From JAUUSJ01 sp964439395 (lineage in GTDB: Bacteria; Bacillota; Clostridia; Lachnospirales; Lachnospiraceae): a stretch of 64,000 nt of DNA. A model generated the notes under the pieces. That model did not search any database, had not been told where the DNA came from, and saw nothing but the letters and a program-made list of their open reading frames with translations. Where the stretch lies: NCBI GenBank assembly GCA_964439395.1, contig CAYTNV010000018.1, positions 8,681 through 72,680 on the forward strand. The letters are read 5' to 3'. The translations under genes and the position numbers were made by a program. Positions 25,714 through 34,740 of the stretch are shown here, in pieces (positions within the stretch are counted from its first letter, which is position 1; each line of letters opens with the position of its first letter).

Positions 25714-27321
25714 TCATAAATTCATCCGTCTCGCTATTTCCTCGGCTACGCGAATCCCATCCATTGCCGCTGAAGTAATTCCCCCTGCATATCCAGCACC
25801 CTCTCCGCATGGAAAAAGCCCCTTCATACTACTCTCAAACCCCTTATCTCTCACAATACGAAGAGGAGAGCTTGTCCTTGACTCAATGCCACTAATTAGT
25901 GTATCCCCGTCTGCATACCCCGCAATCTGATTATCAAACTTTTCCATTCCCTCTTCTATCGCCTCACAAATATATTCTGGGAGACATTCCCTCACATTTC
26001 CAAAAGCGAAATCTCCTTTCATGGACGGCTTGACTTTTCCAAATTCTTTCGATACACGATTTTCTTTAAAATCTTCTAATTTTTGAACAGGTATTTTGCC
26101 ATTGCATATTTTATACGCCTTTTGCTCCCAATCTTGCTGAAATAACACTCCTGAGAGTGGATGGACAGAACCGTAATCTTCCTGTGTAATATTGACTACA
26201 ATGGCTGAATTAGAGTTATCCGCCATACGGTCAGAATTACTCATTCCGTTTATTGCGAGATATCCCTCATCCGAAGATGCATTTACAACAAATCCTCCTG
26301 GACACATACAAAACGAATAGACATTTCTCCCTTTCTTTGTCCTTGCTGTCACTTTATACGGCGCAGTTCCAAGAAGTTTTGCCTGCTCGCCATCCCCGTA
26401 CTGAGAATGATTAATCATCTCTCTTTTATGTTCCACACGGACTCCCATCGCAAATGCCTTAGATTCCATAATAATTTTCTTGTCATGCAACATAAAAAAG
26501 GTATCTCTCGCACTATGACCAGGTGCCAATACCGCCAAATCACATTCAAGAAAATATTCCCCATTCATGCCCTCATTAATCCAAAGTCCCTTCAATACGC
26601 CTGTACCATTATCTTCAATTGTCGTTACTTGGTTCGAAAAGCGAATTTCTCCTCCAAACTCTTTAATCGTATTTCTCATATTGATGATAATCTGTCTAAG
26701 ACAGTCTGTACCAATATGAGGTTTCCCGTCGTAAAGAATTTCCTCCTTTGCACCGTGAGCGACAAACTGTCTTAAGACCTCATCATTTCTTCCAAATTTA
26801 TCATTTACTGTCGTATTTAACTTTCCATCCGAAAATGTCCCAGCACCTCCCTCTCCAAATTGAACATTGCAGTTTGGAGAAAGCTTTTTGCCGTTCCAAA
26901 ACGCCTCGACCGCCTCGACTCGCTCCTCCATCGCTCTTCCTCTCTCTAATAAGATGGGCTTATATCCTGCCTTAGCAAGCATTAATCCACAGTATAGTCC
27001 AGCCGGACCTGTCCCTATAATGATAGGACGCTTTTTTTCTTTCGAAACTTGATTTGCGATATATGGAAAATGATATGCGACTTGCTTTACTTTGGAAATG
27101 CCACGACGTTTTCTCTTAAAAAAACGCTCCTCCCATTTTTTTGGCATGGAGACATCGACGGTATAACTATAGCAGAGATTTTCTTTCTTTCTAGCGTCAA
27201 TGGATCTTCGCTTTATAGAAAACTCTGGCGTTTCCTTTAAGCCTAATTTTTCCCTTATCTTTTCCTCAAGATCTTTTTTTTCATGTTCTACCGGCAACTT
27301 TATCTCACTTACTCGAATCAT
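25714..27321 (-). CDS. FAD-dependent dehydrogenase of the COG2509 type
   Basis: 535 residues. The N-terminal 85 residues precede a Rossmann motif (PIIIGTGPAGLYCGLMLAKAG). Then NVQFGEGGAGTFSDGKLNT, VLAPGHSARDTF and CPGGFVVNASSDEG follow, with the C-terminal FPCGEGAGYAGGITSAAMDGI flavin motif. This architecture matches the large uncharacterised FAD dehydrogenase family seen in most Clostridia. Reaction unknown. It stands alone in the same orientation as its neighbours. Confidence 0.88.
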   Translation of the reverse strand: MIRVSEIKLPVEHEKKDLEEKIREKLGLKETPEFSIKRRSIDARKKENLCYSYTVDVSMPKKWEERFFKRKRRGISKVKQVAYHFPYIANQVSKEKKRPIIIGTGPAGLYCGLMLAKAGYKPILLERGRAMEERVEAVEAFWNGKKLSPNCNVQFGEGGAGTFSDGKLNTTVNDKFGRNDEVLRQFVAHGAKEEILYDGKPHIGTDCLRQIIINMRNTIKEFGGEIRFSNQVTTIEDNGTGVLKGLWINEGMNGEYFLECDLAVLAPGHSARDTFFMLHDKKIIMESKAFAMGVRVEHKREMINHSQYGDGEQAKLLGTAPYKVTARTKKGRNVYSFCMCPGGFVVNASSDEGYLAINGMSNSDRMADNSNSAIVVNITQEDYGSVHPLSGVLFQQDWEQKAYKICNGKIPVQKLEDFKENRVSKEFGKVKPSMKGDFAFGNVRECLPEYICEAIEEGMEKFDNQIAGYADGDTLISGIESRTSSPLRIVRDKGFESSMKGLFPCGEGAGYAGGITSAAMDGIRVAEEIARRMNL

Positions 27322-27448
27322 CTCGTTTTACGCCTCGATTCCTTCCTTATATATAATGGCGTCAGTTTAGTATAATATATGACTTAAATTTTTGAAAAAA
27401 CTTATTTTAATTATACCTAAACAAAACATTAATCTATTTATTTCCCTT

Positions 27449-28801
27449 TTATTTTTTTCGTCTCTTTGCAGATGTCTCTTTTCTTGCTTTTTTTGTCGAC
27501 TTTCTTTTTCTATTGTTATTTAAAAATTGTTCCCTCTTTCTGTTTATCGATTGATGGCTAGATAAATATCCGCTTGTGAATGCCCACTGAAGATTATATC
27601 CCCCACAAATTCCATCCACATCAAGCAATTCTCCGACAAGATAAAGCCCTCTCACCAATTTAGACTCAAAGTTTTCCGTAAGTTCAGAAAGATTCACTCC
27701 TCCAGCACAGACTTGCGCATTGGAAAAATCATTAGTTGCCTGAATTTCTACTTCAAAACATTTTAATGAATTGGCAAGCAAAGAAACAAAATCTTTCGTT
27801 ATTCTATCACAAGTTCTCTCAATAGGAAAGTCTTTTTCTCTTAAAATCGCAAAAACTAGACTCCGATTTAGAAAACCAAGAAGCCATTTCTCTACATTTT
27901 TATCTACATGCATACATTTTGTCATCCAAAGTTCTTCTAGAAGCTTGTCTTTTTCCCAGTCTGGAAAAAAATCAATTTCCACTACTACTCTCTTTTTTTG
28001 TCTGAGTGCATTCGCCACAAACCTGCTAATCTGAAAAACTAAAATTCCCGATATTCCGTAGGAAGTAATTTGTAACTCCCCCTCTTCTCTTATCTGCTCT
28101 CTTCCTTCAATTTTTAGAGTAACCGCTGCATTACATCTCACTCCTGCTGCAAGAGTAATTTTTGAATTCTTTGTCTTTAAAGCAGTAAGCGCTGGAACAA
28201 CTGGGATAATATGATGTCCAAACTTCTTTGCCAACTCATATCCGCTTCCGTTGCTTCCAAGCTTCTCGCTTGCCCTTCCTCCACTCGCCAAAACTACAGT
28301 TCTTGCTTTATAGCTTTGCTTTCTCTCCCTACATTCTGTCTTTTCTTTTTTATCTTCCTTTTTTTCTGCCTCTATGTAAAAAATATCTCCCTCTTTTTTC
28401 AGACCCTTTACTTCTGTATTTACCGCAATCTCGACACCAAGTTTTTCCATCTCATCCAAAAGAACTTCAACAACAGTCATTGCCTGCTGAGAGTTTGGAT
28501 AGACATACCCATTTTTTTCCATTGTGATAAGACCAAGATTACGAAAAAAAGAAATGGTATCATAAGGTCCAAATTTCTCTAACTTATCACATACAAAGTC
28601 CATTTGGTTACTACGATAACATTTCTTACTCCAATATAGATTGGTCATATTACATTTTCCATTGCCAGTGGCAAAAATCTTCTTTCCCACCTTTTCCATT
28701 CGCTCAAGGACGAGGACGTTCTGACCAGCCTTGGCACTCTCAATTGCCGCTACCATCCCAGATGCACCTGCCCCGATTATGATTTTATCATATACTTTCA
28801 T
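27449..28801 (-). CDS. HI0933/BaiN-like flavoprotein
   Basis: 450 residues. IIIGAGASGMVAAIESAKAGQNVLVLER at the start, then the family hallmark GKKIFATGNGKCNMTN, VVLASGGRASEKLGSNGSGY, and the C-terminal AQVCAGGVNLSELTENFESKLV region with GGYNLQWAFTSG. The last 35 residues are a very basic Lys/Arg/Asn tail. Members include YhiN and the bile-acid gene BaiN, but most are uncharacterised. Two flavoproteins in a row here belong to different families. Confidence 0.9.
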   Translation of the reverse strand: MKVYDKIIIGAGASGMVAAIESAKAGQNVLVLERMEKVGKKIFATGNGKCNMTNLYWSKKCYRSNQMDFVCDKLEKFGPYDTISFFRNLGLITMEKNGYVYPNSQQAMTVVEVLLDEMEKLGVEIAVNTEVKGLKKEGDIFYIEAEKKEDKKEKTECRERKQSYKARTVVLASGGRASEKLGSNGSGYELAKKFGHHIIPVVPALTALKTKNSKITLAAGVRCNAAVTLKIEGREQIREEGELQITSYGISGILVFQISRFVANALRQKKRVVVEIDFFPDWEKDKLLEELWMTKCMHVDKNVEKWLLGFLNRSLVFAILREKDFPIERTCDRITKDFVSLLANSLKCFEVEIQATNDFSNAQVCAGGVNLSELTENFESKLVRGLYLVGELLDVDGICGGYNLQWAFTSGYLSSHQSINRKREQFLNNNRKRKSTKKARKETSAKRRKK

Positions 28802-28828
28802 TTTTCATTTCCTTTTATATCTATGTTC

Positions 28829-29221
28829 CTAGCTGGAATATGTTTCCAAAAATTCGTAGAGCTCCTGCTCTGTATAGAGTCCCTGTCCGAGCAGTATTTT
28901 TCTCTGTTCCTCATAGGGAAGATGCTGCAAAATGAGATTTGTGTATTCATATATTTGCTCCTCATCCTCGCGGTAGACGACAATTTGATTTTCCATTAAT
29001 CCAAGACGATAATCATATTCCCGCACTCCTGCACTCACCTGAGCATCTGTCTCTATAATCTCCTCATTTTCCTGCTCTTTTTTTACTCGCTGCTCTTCCT
29101 GCTTATACCATTCTATTTTCTTTTTATCCTCTGCAACATCCTTTTCCACAACTTGTACAAAAAAGCCGATAGAAAAAATAAGCATAAAAGCGACAACGAG
29201 CCTTCTTATCCAATTTACCAT
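28829..29221 (-). CDS. Membrane-anchored protein with BofC-C-terminal-like domain
   Basis: 130 residues with one N-terminal helix (RLVVAFMLIFSIGFFVQVV), then a charged coil rich in Glu and Lys (28-60) and a C-terminal part GLMENQIVVYREDEEQIYEY, with later LPYEEQRKILLGQGLYTEQEL and a terminal ETYSS. The order of a small beta unit, a Leu-Pro motif, a turn and a final YSS ending resembles the C-terminal domain of BofC, a sporulation checkpoint protein. Named family membership is an inference. Good GGAGGG ribosome binding site at 29221. Confidence 0.6.
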   Translation of the reverse strand: MVNWIRRLVVAFMLIFSIGFFVQVVEKDVAEDKKKIEWYKQEEQRVKKEQENEEIIETDAQVSAGVREYDYRLGLMENQIVVYREDEEQIYEYTNLILQHLPYEEQRKILLGQGLYTEQELYEFLETYSS

Positions 29222-29352
29222 GCCAATCCCTCCACTTTTCTTTTGTTTTTTTTATGAACAAATTGTCTGCTTAATATCTGACAAACTTTTTATGAGTTTG
29301 TCAGACATTAAATAGACTTTTATAGGAAAAGTATTGACATATTTTTGCTTTT

Positions 29353-29850
29353 TTATTCTCTTGTGTAATTTGTATTTTTCAAAATTTCCTCTTGCTTTTT
29401 TTCCATTATAATACGCTCATCATCGACCATATGGTCATAGCCAAAAAGATGAAGCATACTGTGAGCCACCAAAAAAGCCAGCTCTCTTTGTTCGCTATGT
29501 CCGTAAACTTCTGCCTGTTCCTTTACCTTGTCAAGAGAGAGAATAATATCTCCCAGTACAAGCTCTCCGCTCTCTGGCTCAAAGGCAAACTCGTCCTGCT
29601 CCAGAAAATCAAAATTGCCTGCCTCAAAATAATCAATCATCGGAAAAGAAAGCACATCTGTCGGTGCATCGATTTGTCTTTGCTCTTTATTTATCTCATG
29701 GATTCCCTTATTATCTGTTAAGATTACAGATACTATACATTCATACGGGCATTTCTCATAATCTATGGCCTCATTAATTACTCTAGTAATAATAGGCTCT
29801 GGATTAAATGAAAGCTCTATATTACATTCCTTTTCAATTTCTATTGTCAT
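29353..29850 (-). CDS. ybeY: rRNA maturation endoribonuclease YbeY
   Basis: 165 residues from the ATG at 29850, which has GAGG 8 bases upstream; the open frame extends 30 codons further inside phoH but without support. Contains DAPTDVLSFPM and the zinc-binding signature AHSMLHLFGYDHM (H-x3-H-x5-H). It processes rRNA 3-prime ends. Overlaps the end of phoH by 17 bases, the conserved phoH-ybeY arrangement. Confidence 0.95.
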   Translation of the reverse strand: MTIEIEKECNIELSFNPEPIITRVINEAIDYEKCPYECIVSVILTDNKGIHEINKEQRQIDAPTDVLSFPMIDYFEAGNFDFLEQDEFAFEPESGELVLGDIILSLDKVKEQAEVYGHSEQRELAFLVAHSMLHLFGYDHMVDDERIIMEKKQEEILKNTNYTRE

Positions 29851-30862
29851 TTTGATTTCCTCTATTTTTTTCCTTTTTCTCTTTTTTATTTTTCTTCGTC
29901 TCCGCCTTCTTTGCCTCATACTGGTCATAGGCCGTGACAATCTTTTGTACTAATGGATGCCTTACTACATCTTTGCTTGTCATCTGACAAATACCAATCT
30001 CATCTACATTTCGAAGTACATAGAGTGCCTCATCAAGCCCTGATCTAGCTCCTGCTGGCAAATCCTTTTGCGTCAAATCTCCTGTGATAATGGCTTTAGA
30101 ACCAAATCCAATTCGAGTTAAAAACATTTTCATCTGGGCTGGTGTCGTATTTTGAGCCTCATCTAAAACGATAAAGGAATTATCTAATGTTCGCCCTCTC
30201 ATATAGGCGAGAGGTGCCACCTCGATTAAACCCTTCTCCATATTTTTCATAAAAGTATCTGCACCCATAATCTCATATAGCGCATCATAAAGCGGACGAA
30301 GATATGGATCAACCTTACTCTGTAAATCTCCTGGCAAAAATCCAAGCTTCTCCCCCGCCTCAATCGCAGGTCTCGTCAAGATAATTCGATTTACCTCATT
30401 ATTCTTAAATGCAGTAATTGCCTTTGCCATTGCAAGATATGTCTTTCCAGTTCCAGCAGGTCCGATGCCAAATACAATCATTTTCTCAGAAATCTCATCT
30501 AAGTATTCTTTTTGCCCAAGCGTTTTTGGCTTAATTGGCTTCCCCGCTATCGTGTGACATACAATCTCCGAGTCCAAAGCCTTCGCCTCCTCAAGCTGGT
30601 CTGCTATCGTAAGAGATAACGCATAATCCACATTTTGCTCTGTAATGTTATTGCCTCCCTCTGAAAGCTCATAGAGATAATGAATCACCTTTCTCGCTCT
30701 CTTAATACTTCCAGTATTGCCCACTATTCTTAGTTTTCCCTCGCGCAGAATAATAGAAATATGGAGCTGTCTCTCTATTTTTTTCATATATGCATCGAAT
30801 TGCCCAAAAATATTAGAGGCGTGATCCGATGTGATATTTATTTCCTCTTCGTACATACTCAT
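29834..30862 (-). CDS. phoH: PhoH-family ATPase
   Basis: 342 residues. An N-terminal KH-like region, then Walker A FGIGPAGTGKTYLAMAKA and Walker B FIVLDEAQN, plus RGRTLDNSF and ITGDLTQKDLP. PhoH-like ATPases are linked with RNA metabolism together with YbeY. The C-terminus is a long run of Lys, Glu and Asn. Preceded within 2 bases by yqfD. Confidence 0.95.
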   Translation of the reverse strand: MSMYEEEINITSDHASNIFGQFDAYMKKIERQLHISIILREGKLRIVGNTGSIKRARKVIHYLYELSEGGNNITEQNVDYALSLTIADQLEEAKALDSEIVCHTIAGKPIKPKTLGQKEYLDEISEKMIVFGIGPAGTGKTYLAMAKAITAFKNNEVNRIILTRPAIEAGEKLGFLPGDLQSKVDPYLRPLYDALYEIMGADTFMKNMEKGLIEVAPLAYMRGRTLDNSFIVLDEAQNTTPAQMKMFLTRIGFGSKAIITGDLTQKDLPAGARSGLDEALYVLRNVDEIGICQMTSKDVVRHPLVQKIVTAYDQYEAKKAETKKNKKEKKEKNRGNQNDNRN

Positions 30863-30864
30863 AT

Positions 30865-32112
30865 TTACTGTCCCTCACTGTCTTTTTGTTGCTTTTCTTT
30901 TAACGAGTCTTCCACAGCACTCTTATTAATCGTTCGTATCTTTGCAATCGATTCATTGACAATAATCTTTCCTTTTGCGCTGCATTTTCCCTCATTGATT
31001 TCTATTTTAACATGATTCTCTAAGATTGACACCCCCTTTTTTTTCAATCCATCTAAAAACTTATTTAGACGCTCTTTGGCTTTCTTTTCCATTTCCTCCT
31101 TTGTGTCAGTCTTTCGCTTTTGTTCATAACTTCTCAATGTAATTTTATCAATAGATGCTGGCAAATATAAATTCGTCCCAATCTTTAATTGCTTTTTCTC
31201 CGATAATGTATCATAATTTCTATTTTTCTCCATTTTTTTCCATAGTTTCATCTGATACTCTCCAATCTGTATTGTATAATTTTTTATTTCCTCCCCTATA
31301 TATTTTTTCTCATAATAGCTACTCTCAAAAGAATCCTCATACTCATATGTCGTTCTTCCATACACATCTCCATCCGCCGCTACTTTTCCCGCCTCTAACA
31401 TCTCATTTGCATCATCATAAATATAAATCAAACCTGAGATTAACGTATCACCTTTTTTCACCTTATCGCCCTTTTTGACAAGTGGTGTTCCCTCTCTTGT
31501 GACAATAGAAGTAATTGTAGCAGACTTTCTCGCACTAATATCGCAAGGTTTTTGCTCTTTCTTGTTCGTATCTGTCTGTAAAGATTCTTTCAAATGTACG
31601 GTAAGTCTCGTTCCGTCAAGTTCACATGAAACCCACGCAACATCATCGAAATCCTCTCTCATATCCTCTTCTAGCTTTGCACAATTTACATTTTTCTTTA
31701 AAACACCAGATAAAATATTTTTTTGCTTCATATACTTTAATATTTCCTCTTCTGTATGACTATATGTCCCAATCACTTCAATATCCCAGACAAAGAGAGA
31801 TAACGTATATACAAGAATGATACAGAGAAAAAAACCAAATACAAATACTTTTTGTTTTCTATGGCAATGCAAAAAAAACGGAAGACCACATTTTTCCAAA
31901 ACTGTAATCTTCGTATTTGTCTTTTCCATAACGGCTTCCATCTCTTCCAATGCTCTCATGCTTACAAAGCATTCGTAATACTCCTTTTTATATGTAATAT
32001 TCCAAAGCAAGATATCCTTCTTGCCACATAGAGTAAAAAACCGCTCAACTGCATTTCCCTCTATTTTTAATTTTATATATCCGCCCAGATAGCGAAAGAG
32101 GCTAATTAGCAT
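30865..32112 (-). CDS. yqfD: Sporulation protein YqfD
   Basis: 415 residues. One transmembrane helix near residues 90-112 (FVFGFFLCIILVYTLSLFVW) follows a small N-terminal domain. The large outer domain begins IEVIGTYSHTEEEILKYMKQ and contains VTREGTPLVKKGDKVKKGDTLISG, a lipoyl-like hairpin motif. YqfD is a mother-cell membrane protein needed at stage IV of sporulation in Bacillus. It places this organism among spore formers. Coupled to phoH. Confidence 0.92.
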   Translation of the reverse strand: MLISLFRYLGGYIKLKIEGNAVERFFTLCGKKDILLWNITYKKEYYECFVSMRALEEMEAVMEKTNTKITVLEKCGLPFFLHCHRKQKVFVFGFFLCIILVYTLSLFVWDIEVIGTYSHTEEEILKYMKQKNILSGVLKKNVNCAKLEEDMREDFDDVAWVSCELDGTRLTVHLKESLQTDTNKKEQKPCDISARKSATITSIVTREGTPLVKKGDKVKKGDTLISGLIYIYDDANEMLEAGKVAADGDVYGRTTYEYEDSFESSYYEKKYIGEEIKNYTIQIGEYQMKLWKKMEKNRNYDTLSEKKQLKIGTNLYLPASIDKITLRSYEQKRKTDTKEEMEKKAKERLNKFLDGLKKKGVSILENHVKIEINEGKCSAKGKIIVNESIAKIRTINKSAVEDSLKEKQQKDSEGQ

Positions 32113-32121
32113 AAGGAATAC

Positions 32122-32418
32122 CTACCTTTTCCATCTCTTTTTTTTCGTGTCATACTCAATCGTATCAATCTCTCCCATTACCTTCATCGACTCATTTGTA
32201 AAATACTCAATTAATAAATTCCTTCCTCTTATGATTAATACTTGCTTTTTTCCCTGAACTATAATAATTTCATCGGTATATTCCAATATTCCTCGATAGT
32301 TTTGTATCTCTGCCTCTTTATTTCCTGTCACTAATAAAACAAGCGCACCAAAAACAATATCCTCTGGGACATTCATTGGTACGCTCTTATTTTCTATTTT
32401 TTGTTTTTTTCTTCTCAT
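32122..32418 (-). CDS. yqfC: Sporulation protein YqfC (YabP family)
   Basis: 98 residues. Shows the YabP/YqfC pattern with VPEDIVFGALVLLVTGNKEA, ILEYTDEIIIVQGKKQVLIIRG and LLIEYFTNESMKVMGEIDTIEY in order. Sigma-E-type expression and spore-coat-related function are known in Bacillus. First gene of the yqfC-yqfD-phoH-ybeY group. Confidence 0.92.
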   Translation of the reverse strand: MRRKKQKIENKSVPMNVPEDIVFGALVLLVTGNKEAEIQNYRGILEYTDEIIIVQGKKQVLIIRGRNLLIEYFTNESMKVMGEIDTIEYDTKKKRWKR

Positions 32419-32552
32419 TTTCCATCCCCCAGATTATAAGATGACTTCTAATGCTTTTTTATCCTCGTTTCTATAATGCTTTATATTTAGGCATTATATT
32501 GGCGTGGACTTTCATAGCACTATCTTATGCTTCAGGGAGATTTTTTATTCAC

Positions 32553-33299
32553 TTATTCTATCTCTTCTCTCAGTTCTTCAAGCAGATAGTTAATCCGGTC
32601 TTTCATTCCACCATTTTCAAGCAAATATCTTTCTATATTTACTTTCTTTAACTCATCTAGAAATATTCTCATATCTTCTGGATTTGATTCTAGCATATAC
32701 ATTTTTTTCTTTACCTCTGGCATTTGCTTTAAAATGATTTTATTAAATTTTTGATTTAATGTATGAGAAATCTCATAATCTGCAATAATATCATTCCTTC
32801 GCACACCTAAGAGGGTCAAAATGACTGCAGATAAGACTCCTGTTCTATCCTTCCCAGCAGTACAATGAAATACGACATTTCCTCTCTTTAATGTATCACA
32901 TACAGTCATCACCGCAGCCGTTAAAAGCTTAGGATTATCATAAAGAATAGATACATACGCTGCACTCATACTAAGCTCAAATGCTTTCTTTGCTGATTGC
33001 AAATCATCACTTTTTTGTTTAGAATTTATTGCTTCTTCCTGCAAAGGACAATGGTAATAGCGAATATTTTTGGGAAGATTATCTGGATTTTTCTTTATTT
33101 CTGCCTTACTTCTTAAATCAATGACTGTTCGAATATTCAATCGCTCTAACATCGACCATTCATCTGTCCTTAAATTTGCTAAACTATCGCAACGATATAG
33201 TCTGCGCCATTTTACTGCCATGCCATCTTTCGTGGCATAGCCTCCAATATCTCTAAAATTATTTATATGCTTAAACGGAATTCTTCTAATGACTGCCAT
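32553..33299 (-). CDS. Tyrosine-protein phosphatase (Y_phosphatase3 family)
   Basis: 248 residues. Begins with the family signature INNFRDIGGYATKDG and carries the Cys-x5-Arg loop VVFHCTAGKDRTGVLSAVIL with catalytic Cys and Arg. An Asp in a DYEISHT segment could be the general acid. Such cytoplasmic enzymes act on phosphotyrosine or phosphoinositides. Stands alone, with a 120-base gap from yqfC. Target unknown. Confidence 0.92.
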   Translation of the reverse strand: MAVIRRIPFKHINNFRDIGGYATKDGMAVKWRRLYRCDSLANLRTDEWSMLERLNIRTVIDLRSKAEIKKNPDNLPKNIRYYHCPLQEEAINSKQKSDDLQSAKKAFELSMSAAYVSILYDNPKLLTAAVMTVCDTLKRGNVVFHCTAGKDRTGVLSAVILTLLGVRRNDIIADYEISHTLNQKFNKIILKQMPEVKKKMYMLESNPEDMRIFLDELKKVNIERYLLENGGMKDRINYLLEELREEIE

Positions 33300-33616
33300 A
33301 TCTTTTTCTCCCTTTCTCCATTGATATGTCGTAAGAAACTTATACTTTCCTCGTTATAACAAAACTGGCATGCCTGCTATCGCAGGCACCACGATAAATG
33401 AAAGCCCAATTGCTCCATGTTTTACACTTCCACAATCGCAACTGTATTCGCATTCCACAGCCACACTACATGCTCATACGATTTAGTCTGTCAAATATCG
33501 ATTCAAAAACAAGTTTACTTATTTTGTCTCGTTGCTTGGCAGGGACTTTCACAGTAAAAATATTTCATAGTATAAAAGAGGGAGCTAAAAACTACTAGCT
33601 CCCTTTTCTGACTTTG
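33300..33616. other. Intergenic region between the phosphatase and dhaM
   Basis: No gene seen. Holds a short GC-rich hairpin (GCCTGC-TATC-GCAGGC at 33372-33387) in the phosphatase leader and the dha terminator at 33573-33608. The hairpin resembles one between infB and ylxQ (GCCTGC-AAC-GCAGGC, 21209-21223). Confidence 0.5.
33573..33608 (-). terminator. Terminator after dhaM
   Basis: Minus-strand AAGGGAGCT pairs with AGCTCCCT around a 10-base loop and runs into CTTTTAT. Located 9 bases beyond the dhaM stop. Confidence 0.8.
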
Positions 33617-33997
33617 TTAAAATTTTGCCATATTCTTTGCGGTCTGTGCTGCCTTAATAACATCCTCGATTGGGGCTTCGCCTTCACTTGCCACTGCGGC
33701 GCTGATAGCGCCCTCCACTACAGGACAATCTACCATCTGAATTTTGCGGTCTGACATCTCTTCTAATACCATCTCTGTCGTCATAACAGCACTTCCAAGA
33801 TCCATCAACACAATGACACCGTCATCTGTATAGATAGAATCAATTCCTTCATAAATCTTTGCATAATCTGTTCCAAATCCACCATCTTCCATACCGCCTG
33901 CTGCGACGATAGGGACAGTCGGCGCCATCAAAGCTGCAAGGTCTTTTATGCCCTCCGCTAACTTCTGGCTATGGGATACAACAACAATACCTACCAT
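33617..33997 (-). CDS. dhaM: Dihydroxyacetone kinase phosphotransfer subunit
   Basis: 126 residues, the EIIA-mannose-like domain alone (GIVVVSHSQKLAEGIKDLA, with the phospho-His in VSHS, then VPIVAAGGMEDGGFGTDY). Single-domain DhaM takes phosphate from HPr of the PTS and passes it to ADP bound on DhaL. The last gene of dhaK-dhaL-dhaM. Normal length for Gram-positive DhaM. Confidence 0.95.
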   Translation of the reverse strand: MVGIVVVSHSQKLAEGIKDLAALMAPTVPIVAAGGMEDGGFGTDYAKIYEGIDSIYTDDGVIVLMDLGSAVMTTEMVLEEMSDRKIQMVDCPVVEGAISAAVASEGEAPIEDVIKAAQTAKNMAKF

Positions 33998-34024
33998 ACC
34001 TATGTATTCCTCCTAGATGATGAG

Positions 34025-34648
34025 CTAAATCTCGTTTGCAATTACAGTAAGGATATGAGTGAAAGAAGTAGCACCTGGATCTTGATGTCCGATACTTCTC
34101 TCTCCTAAATAGCTCGCACGTCCCTTCGTAGCGATAATTGTTTTTGTGTACTCGACACCTTCCTCCGCTGCCTTTACACCTGCCTGCAATGCCTGTTTTG
34201 CATCGCCTGTCTTTTCAAAATTTTCTTCCATCGCCTTTGTGGCAGGAACGATAGCGTCAAGCATTGTTTTCTCACCTGTCGTAGACTTTCCACGAAGCTG
34301 GATACCCGCTGTAGCTTCCTTTAATGCTGCGATAAACATAGGAAAATCAATTTCCGCCTTGCCATTCAAGTAAGCACCGGCCTTCATAAATGCAGTTCCG
34401 TATAAAGGTCCAGAAGCTCCTCCCACTGTGGAAACTAATGTCATACCAACCGTCTTTAAAATTGTTCCGATATCTTTTCCCTCTAGGGAAGCATATTTTT
34501 CTTCTACTTTAGAAAAACCTCTCGCCAAATTAATTCCGTGGTCTCCATCACCGATTACATTGTCAAGCTCTGTCAAAAAAGCTTTATTCTTAATAATATC
34601 TTCTTTCATCTTATCAATGATATCTAATACCTTTTTACTGTCTACCAT
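34025..34648 (-). CDS. dhaL: Dihydroxyacetone kinase ADP-binding subunit
   Basis: 207 residues from the ATG at 34648; the ATG three codons earlier overlaps the AAAGGA ribosome binding site. DNVIGDGDHGINLARGF holds the Asp residues that bind magnesium and ADP, with TVGGASGPLYGTAFM and the ATKGRASYLGERSIGHQDPGA signature in pieces. It keeps ADP as a bound cofactor rather than using free ATP. Downstream of a strong intercistronic inverted repeat at 34674-34715. Confidence 0.95.
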   Translation of the reverse strand: MVDSKKVLDIIDKMKEDIIKNKAFLTELDNVIGDGDHGINLARGFSKVEEKYASLEGKDIGTILKTVGMTLVSTVGGASGPLYGTAFMKAGAYLNGKAEIDFPMFIAALKEATAGIQLRGKSTTGEKTMLDAIVPATKAMEENFEKTGDAKQALQAGVKAAEEGVEYTKTIIATKGRASYLGERSIGHQDPGATSFTHILTVIANEI

Positions 34649-34673
34649 GATTGTCATCCTTTCTTTAACAAAG

Positions 34674-34715
34674 TATCCCCATAGGGTATACCATATTTTA
34701 GATCCCTATGGGGAT
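34674..34715 (-). promoter_or_regulatory. Intercistronic hairpin between dhaK and dhaL
   Basis: Perfect 13-base inverted repeat: TATCCCCATAGGG (34674-34686) and CCCTATGGGGATA (34703-34715), 16-base loop, with no T run after it. It may protect the dhaK mRNA end or set the dhaK to dhaL ratio. Confidence 0.7.
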
Positions 34716-34740
34716 AGAGCTTATATTTTGTCTATTCGTA

